Assembly (NCBI GenBank): GCA_964580155.1
Contig: CAZOJP010000028.1
Coordinates: forward strand, 1 to 29,356
From: Intestinibacillus sp964580155
Lineage (GTDB): Bacteria; Bacillota; Clostridia; Oscillospirales; Butyricicoccaceae
Direction of reading: 5' to 3'
Length of the DNA: 29,356 nt
Shown: positions 6,204-13,347 of the stretch, one piece after another
Layout of the letters: the number at the start of each line of letters is the position of its first letter
Numbering within the stretch: position 1 is the stretch's first letter
Notes under the pieces: model-generated
Database searches by the model: none
What the model was told of the DNA's origin: nothing
What the model saw: the letters and a program-made list of their open reading frames with translations, nothing else
Program-made: the position numbers and the translations under genes

Positions 6204-7463
6204 ATGAAAAAGCTACTAGCAATGACACTTGCAGGTGCAATGACACTCTCAATGGCAGCGTGCGGCAACAGCGGGGGAGCGCAGACGCCGTCCGATCCCG
6301 GAGCAAATCCCGGCACACCCACCGATTCGCCCGCAAAGCTCACCCTGATTTTGCGCGGCGGCACCTATGCCGATGTCATCAAGGAGGCCCTGCCGCAGTT
6401 TGAGAAGGACAACAACTGCAAAACCGAGGTGCTCGATCTGGCGTTTGACGACCTGCACAGCAAAATCGCGCTGGACGCGGTCAACCAGCAGGGCGCATAC
6501 GATTTGTGCATGGTCGACGGCTCGTGGATGGCGGAATTTACCGCGAACAACGTGCTGGCGAACCTGTCCGAGATGGGCTACAGCTTTGACGACGATATTA
6601 TTCCGCAGACCACAACCATCTGCAAGGTAGACGACAACATTTACCTCGCACCGTATTTCGGCAACGTCACCGTCATGCTGTACAACAAGAAGCTGGTTGA
6701 GGATGCAGGCTACAAGCCCGAGGACATCCAGACCTGGGACGACATCAGCAAGATTGCACAGTCCGCGAATGCCGCGGGCAAGAAGGGCTTCCTGATTCGC
6801 GGCGGCAGCCCGGATAATATCGTGTCCGACTTCATTCCGCACCTGCTCGTCAACGGCGGCTGGGTCGTGGATGACAACAACAAGCCGACCGTGGACACCG
6901 CGCAGTTCAAGACGGCGATGAAACAGTACACCGACCTTTATAAGCTGGGCGGCACGATGGACAAGGACGACATCGTCGCGGCAATCGACAACGGCGACGC
7001 GGCGCTTGGACAGGGCTGGCCGGGCTGGTACGTCCCGCAGGCGGACAGCAACGCGAGCTACACCGTAATCCCGACCAAGCTGAATGCAAACGACACCGCG
7101 AAGAGCACCTCGATGTACGGCGTCTGGACGGTCGGCATTCCGAACAACAGCCAGAATAAGGATCTTGCACTCAAGCTGCTCGAATACGTCATGAGCGCGG
7201 ACACCCAGCTCGCGTCGATCGACAACGGCGGCGTGCCCTGCCGGTACAGCTGCCTGCAGAACAAGGACGTTCTGGCGAAGTATCCGCATCTGGAGATCGT
7301 GTGCGCGGCGCTGGAGTCCGGCGTGTATCGTCCGGTTATCGAGGAGTGGAACGATTTCACCACCATCCTCGGCACCGAGATGGACGGCATCATTCAGGGC
7401 ACCAAGACAGCCGATGCTGGGCTGAAGGAAGCCCAGTCGCAGCTCGACGCGCTGCTGGCATAA
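6204..7463 (+). CDS. extracellular solute-binding lipoprotein of the sugar ABC importer
   Basis: The 419-residue protein has a lipoprotein signal peptide (MKKLLAMTLAGAMTLSMAAC, lipidated Cys20), then a Gly/Pro/Thr-rich tether and a family 1 solute-binding fold. The stretch LTLILRGGTYADV opens the mature domain. Tryptophan and glycine residues around 275 (GQGWPGWYVP) and 300-315 (MYGVWTVGIP) fit ligand-binding positions of the class. The start is the ATG at 6204 behind GAGGAGGAG. The in-frame start 15 bases earlier would place charged residues ahead of the signal peptide and overlap the ribosome-binding site. It delivers substrate to the two flanking permeases. Confidence 0.9.
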   Translation: MKKLLAMTLAGAMTLSMAACGNSGGAQTPSDPGANPGTPTDSPAKLTLILRGGTYADVIKEALPQFEKDNNCKTEVLDLAFDDLHSKIALDAVNQQGAYDLCMVDGSWMAEFTANNVLANLSEMGYSFDDDIIPQTTTICKVDDNIYLAPYFGNVTVMLYNKKLVEDAGYKPEDIQTWDDISKIAQSANAAGKKGFLIRGGSPDNIVSDFIPHLLVNGGWVVDDNNKPTVDTAQFKTAMKQYTDLYKLGGTMDKDDIVAAIDNGDAALGQGWPGWYVPQADSNASYTVIPTKLNANDTAKSTSMYGVWTVGIPNNSQNKDLALKLLEYVMSADTQLASIDNGGVPCRYSCLQNKDVLAKYPHLEIVCAALESGVYRPVIEEWNDFTTILGTEMDGIIQGTKTADAGLKEAQSQLDALLA

Positions 7464-7493
7464 TGAACGCGACGTAAAAATGCTGGTGAGGCA

Positions 7494-7518
7494 GGGCGCC
7501 GGACACTGGGCGGCGCCC
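7494..7518 (+). other. intercistronic hairpin between binding protein and permease genes
   Basis: GGGCGCCG and CGGCGCCC pair as an 8-bp GC stem around a 9-base loop. No T tract follows, so it is not a standard terminator. A stable hairpin 3' of a binding-protein gene commonly protects that part of the mRNA and lets the binding protein be made in excess over the permeases. That role is inferred here. Confidence 0.55.
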
Positions 7519-7548
7519 TAAAATGGACTGGAAACGAGAGGCAGACCT

Positions 7549-8451
7549 ATGGAACGAATGCTTGCAAAAGCCAAAGCGCAGCGCGCGCCCCGACTGGGCG
7601 AGCGGGCGTTTCCCCGTTTGATGACCGCACCGACGCTGCTCGTGCTCATCGTACTGACGGCATATCCGCTGATTTTCACCTTTATTTATAGCTTTACCGA
7701 CTATAACTATTTAAAAGGTGCGGATTCCGCGAACTTCATCCTGCTGAAAAACTATGCGTCGCTGTTCCAAAACAGCTACTTCCGGCAGGCGATGTTTAAC
7801 ACTATTTTGTTCACGATTTGCGCTGTATTCTTAGAAATGGTGCTGGGGCTGCTGGTTGCAGTGTTCGTGAACAGCCTGCGCCGGGGCCAGAAGATCGTGC
7901 GCACGCTGCTGCTGCTGCCGTATCTGCTGCCCGCGGTCACGGTTGCGCTGAGCTGGAAAATGATGCTGTCCTCCAACTACGGCATCGTAAACCAGGTGCT
8001 GAGCACCTTCGGCCTGCCGGTATTCAACTGGTTCATGGACACGCGCACCGCCTTTGGCATGATTCTGCTCATCGACGTTTGGCAGAACGTTCCGTTCGTG
8101 TTCCTGCTGCTGTACGCTTCGCTGCAATCGGTTTCGGAAAGCCAGTATGAAGCCGCGCGCATCGACGGCGCAAACACCGTGCAGCAGTTCTTTTCTATCA
8201 CCATACCGAACATCAAAAACGGGCTTGCGCTGTGCGCGCTGCTGCGCACAATCGACACCTTCCGCCTGTTTGAAAAGGTCAACATCCTGACAGGCGGCGG
8301 CCCCGCGGGCACCACCTCGACCATCACGCAGTTCCTGTACAATTACGGCATCAAAAACCTCAAATTCGGCTTTGGCAGTGCCGGTGCAATCGTCATGACG
8401 CTACTCGTGCTGCTGCTGTCGAGCTTCTACATTAAGAAGGCGATCAAGTAA
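7549..8451 (+). CDS. ABC sugar importer permease, MalF type
   Basis: The 300-residue permease starts with a basic N-terminus, then a first membrane helix at about 27-50 (TLLVLIVLTAYPLIF) and five further helices. The EAA loop is at about 200-225 (YEAARIDGANTVQQF...IPNIKNG). It pairs with the MalG-type permease at 5321 to form the channel. The ATG follows ACGAGAGG. Its stop is immediately followed by the next ATG with no spacer. No ATPase gene lies in the window, so a shared MsmX/UgpC-like ATPase encoded elsewhere is probable, as is common in Gram-positive CUT1 systems. Confidence 0.9.
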   Translation: MERMLAKAKAQRAPRLGERAFPRLMTAPTLLVLIVLTAYPLIFTFIYSFTDYNYLKGADSANFILLKNYASLFQNSYFRQAMFNTILFTICAVFLEMVLGLLVAVFVNSLRRGQKIVRTLLLLPYLLPAVTVALSWKMMLSSNYGIVNQVLSTFGLPVFNWFMDTRTAFGMILLIDVWQNVPFVFLLLYASLQSVSESQYEAARIDGANTVQQFFSITIPNIKNGLALCALLRTIDTFRLFEKVNILTGGGPAGTTSTITQFLYNYGIKNLKFGFGSAGAIVMTLLVLLLSSFYIKKAIK

Positions 8452-9420
8452 ATGGATAAGATGCAACTGACATTTGTCAATGTCGGCTATGGCGAAGCGA
8501 TTTTGCTCGAATGTCCGGACGAAGCCTGCGATGGCGGTGTGTTCACCGCACTCATCGACGGCGGCGGCGCCGAGCAAGCCGAGTATGTGGGCGCAACCGG
8601 ACGCATTCCCCTTGCGGATTATCTTGCGCAGCGCGGCGTGGAGCACATCGACCTTGCGGTCAGTACGCATATCCATGAGGATCATCTGTCGGGCATGCTG
8701 CCCGCGCTGCGCCGCACGCCGCCGCGTGTTTTCTGGCACACCCTGACGGAGGACCTGTGGCGCGCGATGCCTCCGCTTGATTCCGCGCTGCCGCAGTGCG
8801 TATCGGCCCACAAGTTTGCGCGTGCGCTTGCGGATTATCACACGCTGTGCGGCGAACTGACGGACGCGGGCTGCGCGCTCACAACCGTGCAGGCAGGCGA
8901 TCCCATTCCGCTGTGCGCCGGACTGATCGCGCACGTTCTCGCGCCGAGCGGCGCGCGCGCGCGCCTGCTTGAGGAGCGGCTGCGCGATCTCTATGCGATG
9001 CCGCAAACGGAAAAGCTCAATCAAGCGGATGCCGAAATGAACAATTACAGCATTGTCCTGATGCTGCAGTATGGGGACACGCGAATCCTGCTGCCGGGCG
9101 ACACAAATGCCGCGGGCTACCGCGACATGGATGGTGCGCTGCACGCGCATCTGTTCAAGCTCGGGCATCACGGGCAGCGCGACAGCGCAACACCCGCGCT
9201 GCTCGACGCGATTTCTCCCGCGCATGCGGTGTGCTGCGCTTCGAGCGACCGCCGGTACGAAAGCGCGCACCCTGCGCTGCTGCGCGAACTGGCGCAGCGC
9301 GGCATCTCGTGCTGGTTTTCCGATTGTCCGCCGCATTTTGACGGCTCGACTCCGCCGCCGCATCACGCGCTGACCTTCACGATTGGCATGCACGGCGACA
9401 TCGCCGCGCAGTATGTATGA
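8452..9420 (+). CDS. stand-alone ComEC-like metallo-beta-lactamase-fold protein, soluble
   Basis: The 322-residue protein has the metal-binding motif HIHEDH (H73, H75, D77, H78) after a VNVGYGEAILLE start, then LLPGDTNAAG and LGHHGQRD further on. This matches the metallo-beta-lactamase domain of the ComEC/Rec2 group. There is no signal peptide or membrane helix. Enzymes of this fold hydrolyse phosphodiester, ester or other bonds, and the substrate cannot be deduced. Its ATG directly abuts the permease stop, so it is translated with the importer, which is an unusual partner. A terminator follows at once. A second, different protein of this fold lies at 11587. Confidence 0.8.
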   Translation: MDKMQLTFVNVGYGEAILLECPDEACDGGVFTALIDGGGAEQAEYVGATGRIPLADYLAQRGVEHIDLAVSTHIHEDHLSGMLPALRRTPPRVFWHTLTEDLWRAMPPLDSALPQCVSAHKFARALADYHTLCGELTDAGCALTTVQAGDPIPLCAGLIAHVLAPSGARARLLEERLRDLYAMPQTEKLNQADAEMNNYSIVLMLQYGDTRILLPGDTNAAGYRDMDGALHAHLFKLGHHGQRDSATPALLDAISPAHAVCCASSDRRYESAHPALLRELAQRGISCWFSDCPPHFDGSTPPPHHALTFTIGMHGDIAAQYV

Positions 9421-9422
9421 AC

Positions 9423-9464
9423 AAAAACAGGCATTGCCGTTTGAATACGGCAATGCCTGTTTTT
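9423..9464. terminator. bidirectional intrinsic terminator between convergent genes
   Basis: A5-CAGGCATTGCCGT, a TTGAAT loop, then ACGGCAATGCCTG-T5. The 13-bp stem is perfect with A and T tracts on both sides. It starts three bases after the plus-strand stop and overlaps the minus-strand stop at 9463-9465, so it serves both operons. Confidence 0.95.
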
Positions 9465-10002
9465 ATCGCAGCAGCGGCAGCAAAAGAGCGAGCACAAAGA
9501 CGAGCAGCAGCACGAGCGCGGCCGCCGTGAGGTAAAACGCGCGGTTAAAGCGCGCGGGCTGCGGCGGAGCGGACTGTGCCTGCCGCGCAAGCTCGTCCTC
9601 GGACAGGCTGCCCAGCGCAAGCTGCGCCAGCGTTTCCTCATCGATCGGGGCGCGGTCGTCCTGCGCGGCCCAAACGGTCAGCACCTCGTGCGCATCCGCA
9701 ATGCGCGTCCGGTCGACGAGCACGGTCACACCGTAAACGGACGAGCCCAGATAGACCTTTGTAATCTGTCCCGGCTCGCGGTCGCGCAGCGCGGCGGGGA
9801 TGCCTGCGTTGCGCAGGGCTTCGCAAATCATTTCGCCGTCCATCGAGGTTGCGGCCTCATAGACCGGCACCGGATCGGTGGGCGCATCGCACACGGGGGC
9901 GCGCGGCGCGGCGTGCGGCTCGTCCGAAAGCGGCACATGGCAGTCCGCGCATTCGGTGAAGCCTGGGCGGTATTCCGTGCCGCATTGGGGGCACCAGGGC
10001 AT
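9463..10002 (-). CDS. zinc-ribbon / DUF2007-like protein with C-terminal membrane anchor
   Basis: The 179-residue protein starts with a zinc ribbon (Cys4-x2-Cys7 and Cys18-x2-Cys21). A central region at about 45-100 (PVYEAATSMDGEMICEALRNAG ... VTVLVDRTRIADAHEVL) has the pattern of DUF2007, the small putative signal-transducing domain. A charged linker and one C-terminal transmembrane helix (about 155-178) follow, with very few residues after the helix. The predicted topology puts the ribbon in the cytoplasm. The ATG has AAGGAGAG eight bases upstream. It seems to form its own short unit, since terminators flank it on both sides. Function unknown. Confidence 0.75.
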   Translation of the reverse strand: MPWCPQCGTEYRPGFTECADCHVPLSDEPHAAPRAPVCDAPTDPVPVYEAATSMDGEMICEALRNAGIPAALRDREPGQITKVYLGSSVYGVTVLVDRTRIADAHEVLTVWAAQDDRAPIDEETLAQLALGSLSEDELARQAQSAPPQPARFNRAFYLTAAALVLLLVFVLALLLPLLR

Positions 10003-10025
10003 ATCAGTCTCTCCTTTCTGGTTTG

Positions 10026-10059
10026 AAAAAGGCTTTGGAGGTGCTCCAAAGCCTTTTTT
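10026..10059 (-). terminator. intrinsic terminator after lysA
   Basis: On the plus strand this reads A5-GGCTTTGGAG, a short loop, CTCCAAAGCC-T6. On the minus strand it lies six bases after the decarboxylase stop and is followed by five T residues, so it ends the 12600-10065 transcript before the zinc-ribbon gene. Confidence 0.9.
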
Positions 10060-10064
10060 GTGCG

Positions 10065-11330
10065 TTATTTGATGTGGTCAAACAGGTTCGTAAAGTCAAA
10101 GGTTGCAAAATAATCCTGCGGTGTTTCCGCACGGCGGATGAGCTCGGTCGAGCCGTCCTCGCGCAGCAGGATTTCCGCGGAGCGCAGCTTGCCGTTGTAG
10201 TTGTAGCCCATCGAGAAGCCGTGCGCGCCCGTGTCGTGGATGAACAGATAATCGCCGTCGCTGATCTCGGGCAGCATGCGGTCGATTGCGAATTTATCGT
10301 TGTTTTCGCACAGACCGCCGGTTACGTCATACTTGTGGTCGCACGCGTCGTGCTCCTTGCCGAGCACGGTGATGTGGTGATAGGCGCCGTACATCGCAGG
10401 GCGCATGAGATTTGCCGCGCACGCGTCGCAGCCGACATATTCCTTATAGGTGTGCTTGTGGTGGATGCACTGGGTGACGAGCGCGCCGTAAGGCCCGGTG
10501 ATGAAGCGGCCCATCTCGGTGTAGATGGAAACATCGCCCATGCCCGCAGGCACGAGGATTTCGTCAAACGCCTTGTGCACACCCGCGCCGATGGCGAGGA
10601 TGTCGCTGCCGGCCTGATCGGGACGGTAGGGGATGCCCACGCCGCCCGACAGGTTGATGAACGCGATGTGCACACCGGTTTCGCGCTGCAATTCGACCGC
10701 GGTTTTGAAGAGGATGCGTGCGAGTGCGGGATAGTATTCGTCCGCGACGGTGTTGGACGCGAGGAACGCGTGGATGCCGAAGTGCTGGACGCCCTGCGCC
10801 TTGAGCTTTAAGAAGGCCTCGGTCATCTGCGCGCGCGTCATGCCGTATTTGGCCTCGGCAGGTGTGTCCATGATTTCGTTGTTGATCTTGAAATCGCCGC
10901 CCGGATTGAAGCGGCACGACATGGTCTCCTGAAACGGTGCGATTTTGCCGTAATAGTCGATGTGGGTGATATCGTCAAAGTTGATGATCGCGCCCAGCTT
11001 GGCTGCGCGCGCAAAATCCTCGGCAGGCGTGACGTTTGCGGAAAACATGATGTCGGTGCCGACAAGACCGACCGCTTCGGACATTTGCAGCTCGGTATAG
11101 CTCGAGCAGTCCGCGCCGAAGCCCTCCTCCTTGAGGATTTGCAGCAGGCGCGGCGTGGGGGTCGCCTTGACCGCAAAATATTCACGAAAGCCCGGATTCC
11201 ACGCAAAAGCGCGGCGCACCTGACGGGCGTTTTCGCGGATGCCCTTTTCATCGTAGAGATGGAAAGGGGTCGGGTAACGCTCGGCGATCGCGCGGACCTG
11301 CTCGAGCGTTACGAAAGGTTTCTTTTCCAT
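10065..11330 (-). CDS. lysA: diaminopimelate decarboxylase
   Basis: The 421-residue PLP enzyme of fold type III converts meso-diaminopimelate to lysine. The PLP lysine is K55 in FAVKAT. The phosphate-binding glycine loop is SGGVGIPY (228-235), followed by EMGRFI (272-277). The C-terminal barrel carries GGLCENNDKFA and GAHGFSMGYNYNGKLRSAE. The last motif normally reads GAYG in classical LysA, and here the tyrosine is histidine. Together with the divergent N-terminal region this puts the protein in a separate LysA subfamily, and another diamino-acid decarboxylase activity is possible. The start has AAAGGAAG eight bases upstream. It follows the DUF3006 gene by 32 bases. Confidence 0.82.
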   Translation of the reverse strand: MEKKPFVTLEQVRAIAERYPTPFHLYDEKGIRENARQVRRAFAWNPGFREYFAVKATPTPRLLQILKEEGFGADCSSYTELQMSEAVGLVGTDIMFSANVTPAEDFARAAKLGAIINFDDITHIDYYGKIAPFQETMSCRFNPGGDFKINNEIMDTPAEAKYGMTRAQMTEAFLKLKAQGVQHFGIHAFLASNTVADEYYPALARILFKTAVELQRETGVHIAFINLSGGVGIPYRPDQAGSDILAIGAGVHKAFDEILVPAGMGDVSIYTEMGRFITGPYGALVTQCIHHKHTYKEYVGCDACAANLMRPAMYGAYHHITVLGKEHDACDHKYDVTGGLCENNDKFAIDRMLPEISDGDYLFIHDTGAHGFSMGYNYNGKLRSAEILLREDGSTELIRRAETPQDYFATFDFTNLFDHIK

Positions 11331-11362
11331 GATACACTTCCTTTGGCGATAGGGTGGATCTT

Positions 11363-11590
11363 TTAGTCGTTTTTGCCTAAAATGCGTTCAAAGCGGCGGC
11401 GCAGTTCGTCTTCGCGCCGTGCGGTTTCCTCGAGATCGATACGCAGAATGCGGTCATCCTCATACTCGACAATCATCCCTTCGCCGATCATGGCGGGGGC
11501 GTTGGCGCGCGGAATGTTGCGCATACCGTCTTCGGTTTCAAGCACCACAAAATCGCCCTCAAAGCGATCGACCGTGGCGATCTGTTTCAT
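11363..11590 (-). CDS. DUF3006-like small protein
   Basis: The 75-residue acidic protein starts with a small beta-rich domain (MKQIATVDRFEGDFVVLE ... GMIVEYEDDRILRIDLEE) that matches the DUF3006 pattern, and ends in a charged helix (ETARREDELRRRFERIL). DUF3006 genes are often found beside ComEC-like metallo-beta-lactamase genes, as here. The start overlaps the upstream gene by four bases (ATGA), with AAAGGAGAA upstream inside that gene. No biochemical role is known. Confidence 0.75.
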   Translation of the reverse strand: MKQIATVDRFEGDFVVLETEDGMRNIPRANAPAMIGEGMIVEYEDDRILRIDLEETARREDELRRRFERILGKND

Positions 11591-12474
11591 GCTGCATTCT
11601 CCTTTGGATTGGAAGCGGAGCCGATGGGCGGTGACAGCGGCAGAACCACCGTGCTGTCTTCGGCGGTGTTGAAAATTTGATCGATGCCTGCCTCGGTAAG
11701 ACGGGCGACTACAGAGTCGTGCGGATGGCCGTAGGAGTTATCCTTTCCGCAGGAGATGACCGCAATACGCGGCGACATCGCCTTGAGAAAATCCGCGGAT
11801 GAGGAGGTGTTGCTGCCGTGGTGGCTGACCTTGTAAAGGTCGCATGTAAGCGCGGCATTTTGCGCGACAAGCGCGCGCTCAATCTCTTTTTCCGCGTCGC
11901 CGGCAAAGAGCGCGCGCTCGGTGCCGGTGTTGACCATCGTGACGAGAGAGTAGTTGTTGAGGTTGTCAAAGCTTGCTTTGGGGGAGGGGCTGAGAAAGGT
12001 CAGCGTCACCCCGGAAAAGGTGAGCTTGTCGCCCGGAGTCGGGATGCTGGGGCGGAGCTTCTGCTTTTCGATGGCGTCCAGCATGCGGGAAAAGGCCTTG
12101 GTGTTCGTCGTCTTGTCCGGCATATAGAAGGCATCCGCCGGAAACGCTGCGAGCACCGCCGCCATGCCGCCGATATGGTCTTCGTGCGGATGGGTTGCAA
12201 TGACCGCGCGCAGCCGCTTTACGCCCTGCTCCTTGAGATAGGATACGACGCTGTCGCCCGAATCGGTGGGGCCGGCATCAATTAAGACATAGTCCGACCC
12301 GAGCTGCAGCAGCGTGCTGTCGCCCTGTCCCACATCGATAAAGTGTGCGGAATAACCGGTTTGCGCGCCGGGATCGGGCAGCGCCGCCCGTCCGCCGAAC
12401 ACGATGCCGAGCAAAACCATGAGCGCGCCGACGACCTGTGGCACGGAGAGCTTGTAAGATTTTTTACGTGACAC
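11587..12474 (-). CDS. membrane-anchored ComEC-like metallo-beta-lactamase-fold protein
   Basis: The 295-residue protein has a basic N-terminus, one transmembrane or signal-anchor helix at about 12-32, then an extracytoplasmic metallo-beta-lactamase domain. The domain opens HFIDVGQGDSTLLQ (44-57), has the metal motif HPHEDH (H95, H97, D99, H100), and then FAGDAE and KVSHHGS. This is the stand-alone ComEC C-terminal type, often annotated as competence-like hydrolase. It starts at GTG 12474 with GGAGG upstream. It is coupled to the DUF3006 gene by a four-base overlap and sits three bases after a 40-codon ORF. Substrate unknown. It is the second protein of this fold within 3 kb. Confidence 0.85.
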   Translation of the reverse strand: MSRKKSYKLSVPQVVGALMVLLGIVFGGRAALPDPGAQTGYSAHFIDVGQGDSTLLQLGSDYVLIDAGPTDSGDSVVSYLKEQGVKRLRAVIATHPHEDHIGGMAAVLAAFPADAFYMPDKTTNTKAFSRMLDAIEKQKLRPSIPTPGDKLTFSGVTLTFLSPSPKASFDNLNNYSLVTMVNTGTERALFAGDAEKEIERALVAQNAALTCDLYKVSHHGSNTSSSADFLKAMSPRIAVISCGKDNSYGHPHDSVVARLTEAGIDQIFNTAEDSTVVLPLSPPIGSASNPKENAA

Positions 12475-12477
12475 GGC

Positions 12478-12600
12478 TCAGACCTCCACGGGTGCGGCAG
12501 ACGCACGATGTTTTGCGCAGAAACACAGGCCGATTGCCGCGATAAGCCGCGTATATAGAACGAATATGGCGGTTAAGGATGCGTTGGGTGATACAGTCAT
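12478..12600 (-). CDS. 40-residue small ORF leading the MBL-DUF3006-lysA unit
   Basis: The frame reads MTVSPNASLTAIFVLYTRLIAAIGLCFCAKHRASAAPVEV, broken here as residues 1-20 and 21-40. Residues 9-28 are hydrophobic enough for one membrane segment. The ribosome-binding site GGGAGGG lies five bases before the ATG, the frame ends three bases before the next GTG, and a strong promoter is about 40 bases upstream. These support real translation, possibly as a small membrane protein or a coupling leader. I do not recognise a family. Confidence 0.5.
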   Translation of the reverse strand: MTVSPNASLTAIFVLYTRLIAAIGLCFCAKHRASAAPVEV

Positions 12601-12638
12601 GGCGACCCTCCCTACTTTCGTTGTTTGCATACATAGAT

Positions 12639-12667
12639 ATTATAATAGAAGTAAGGCGGTTTTGCAA
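12639..12667 (-). promoter_or_regulatory. promoter of the small-ORF-MBL-DUF3006-lysA unit
   Basis: On the minus strand a -35 TTGCAA (12662-12667) is separated by 17 bp from a perfect -10 TATAAT (12639-12644). The first ATG is at 12600. The upstream terminator ends only seven bases before the -35. Confidence 0.85.
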
Positions 12668-12673
12668 GAAAAT

Positions 12674-12702
12674 GCCGCAGAGAAGTGCAATTTCTCTGCG
12701 GC
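12674..12702 (-). terminator. intrinsic terminator after the proBA-CYTH unit
   Basis: On the minus strand GCCGCAGAGAA pairs perfectly with TTCTCTGCGGC around a 7-base loop, and ATTTTCTT follows. It lies 38 bases after the CYTH stop and directly abuts the next promoter. Confidence 0.85.
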
Positions 12703-12740
12703 ACTCCACGGTATCCGTGTGTTTATGAAGGATGAAACGG

Positions 12741-13328
12741 TTACAGCGTCATGGCGCGCGCCAGCTTGCTGCGCGGCTCGGGACGCAGATAAAACGCGGC
12801 GGACAGGCGCGCGCCCAACGCGCGAAAGCCCTCCTCCGCGCCGGATTTGTACTCCAGCTCGATTTCGCACAGCGGCAGCTCGCGCGTGCCGCGCGACAGC
12901 GTGCCCGCGTCCAGCGCAAGCTCGGCGACCGCACCCTGATAGCAAAGCGTCAGCGCGCGGCGGAGGAAGTGCACGCGGCAAATCTCCGCAACGCCGGCCT
13001 GCGCAAGCGCGTGGCACAGCGCGGCAGGTGCGCCGGCCGCAGGCAGCGCGGCAAGCCCCTGCTCGATGGTGTGTGCCGGGCATTCGTATTCCTCGCGCAC
13101 ATGCTCCGCGCCGCCGGTGTGCACATCGCACTTGAGGCAGCACACGCTTTCGCCGTTTTCAAGCCGCAGACGCAGCCCTGCCTTGCGCGCGGCGAGCATG
13201 CCGTCCGCCGTGTCGTAGTAGCGCGCGTCCATGTCGTAGCGGACGCGCGCGGTGCATAGCGGAGCCGCCCATGCGGCGATCTCATCCTGCAAACGCGCAT
13301 CTGCGCGCCATTTCAGTTCGCGCTCCAT
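12741..13328 (-). CDS. CYTH-domain protein (triphosphate tunnel family)
   Basis: The 195-residue protein begins MERELKW, the ExExK signature of the CYTH/triphosphate tunnel metalloenzyme fold (E2, E4, K6). Charged residues alternate along later strands, for example RYDMDARYYDT, KAGLRLRLENG, CCLKCD and CEIELEYKSG, as expected for the tunnel strands. Bacterial members hydrolyse inorganic triphosphate or bind triphosphorylated compounds. Which applies here is open. There is no CHAD domain. It is the third gene after proB and proA, 19 bases after the proA stop. The ribosome-binding region is a run of ten G (C10 at 13337-13346 on the plus strand), which is unusual. Confidence 0.82.
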   Translation of the reverse strand: MERELKWRADARLQDEIAAWAAPLCTARVRYDMDARYYDTADGMLAARKAGLRLRLENGESVCCLKCDVHTGGAEHVREEYECPAHTIEQGLAALPAAGAPAALCHALAQAGVAEICRVHFLRRALTLCYQGAVAELALDAGTLSRGTRELPLCEIELEYKSGAEEGFRALGARLSAAFYLRPEPRSKLARAMTL

Positions 13329-13347
13329 CGCAATCTCCCCCCCCCCG

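Noticed and set aside
5249..6364. 371-codon minus-strand frame opposite the MalG-type permease
   Set aside because: It spans the permease and the start of the binding-protein gene, has no ribosome-binding site, and its composition is that of an antisense frame.
8401..9453. 350-codon minus-strand frame opposite the first metallo-hydrolase
   Set aside because: The plus-strand gene has the HxHxDH motif and tight coupling to the permease. The shadow would run through the shared terminator.
12464..12709. 81-codon minus-strand frame overlapping the MBL promoter
   Set aside because: It would begin inside the upstream terminator and before the promoter. The 40-codon frame at 12478-12600 has the ribosome-binding site and correct position.
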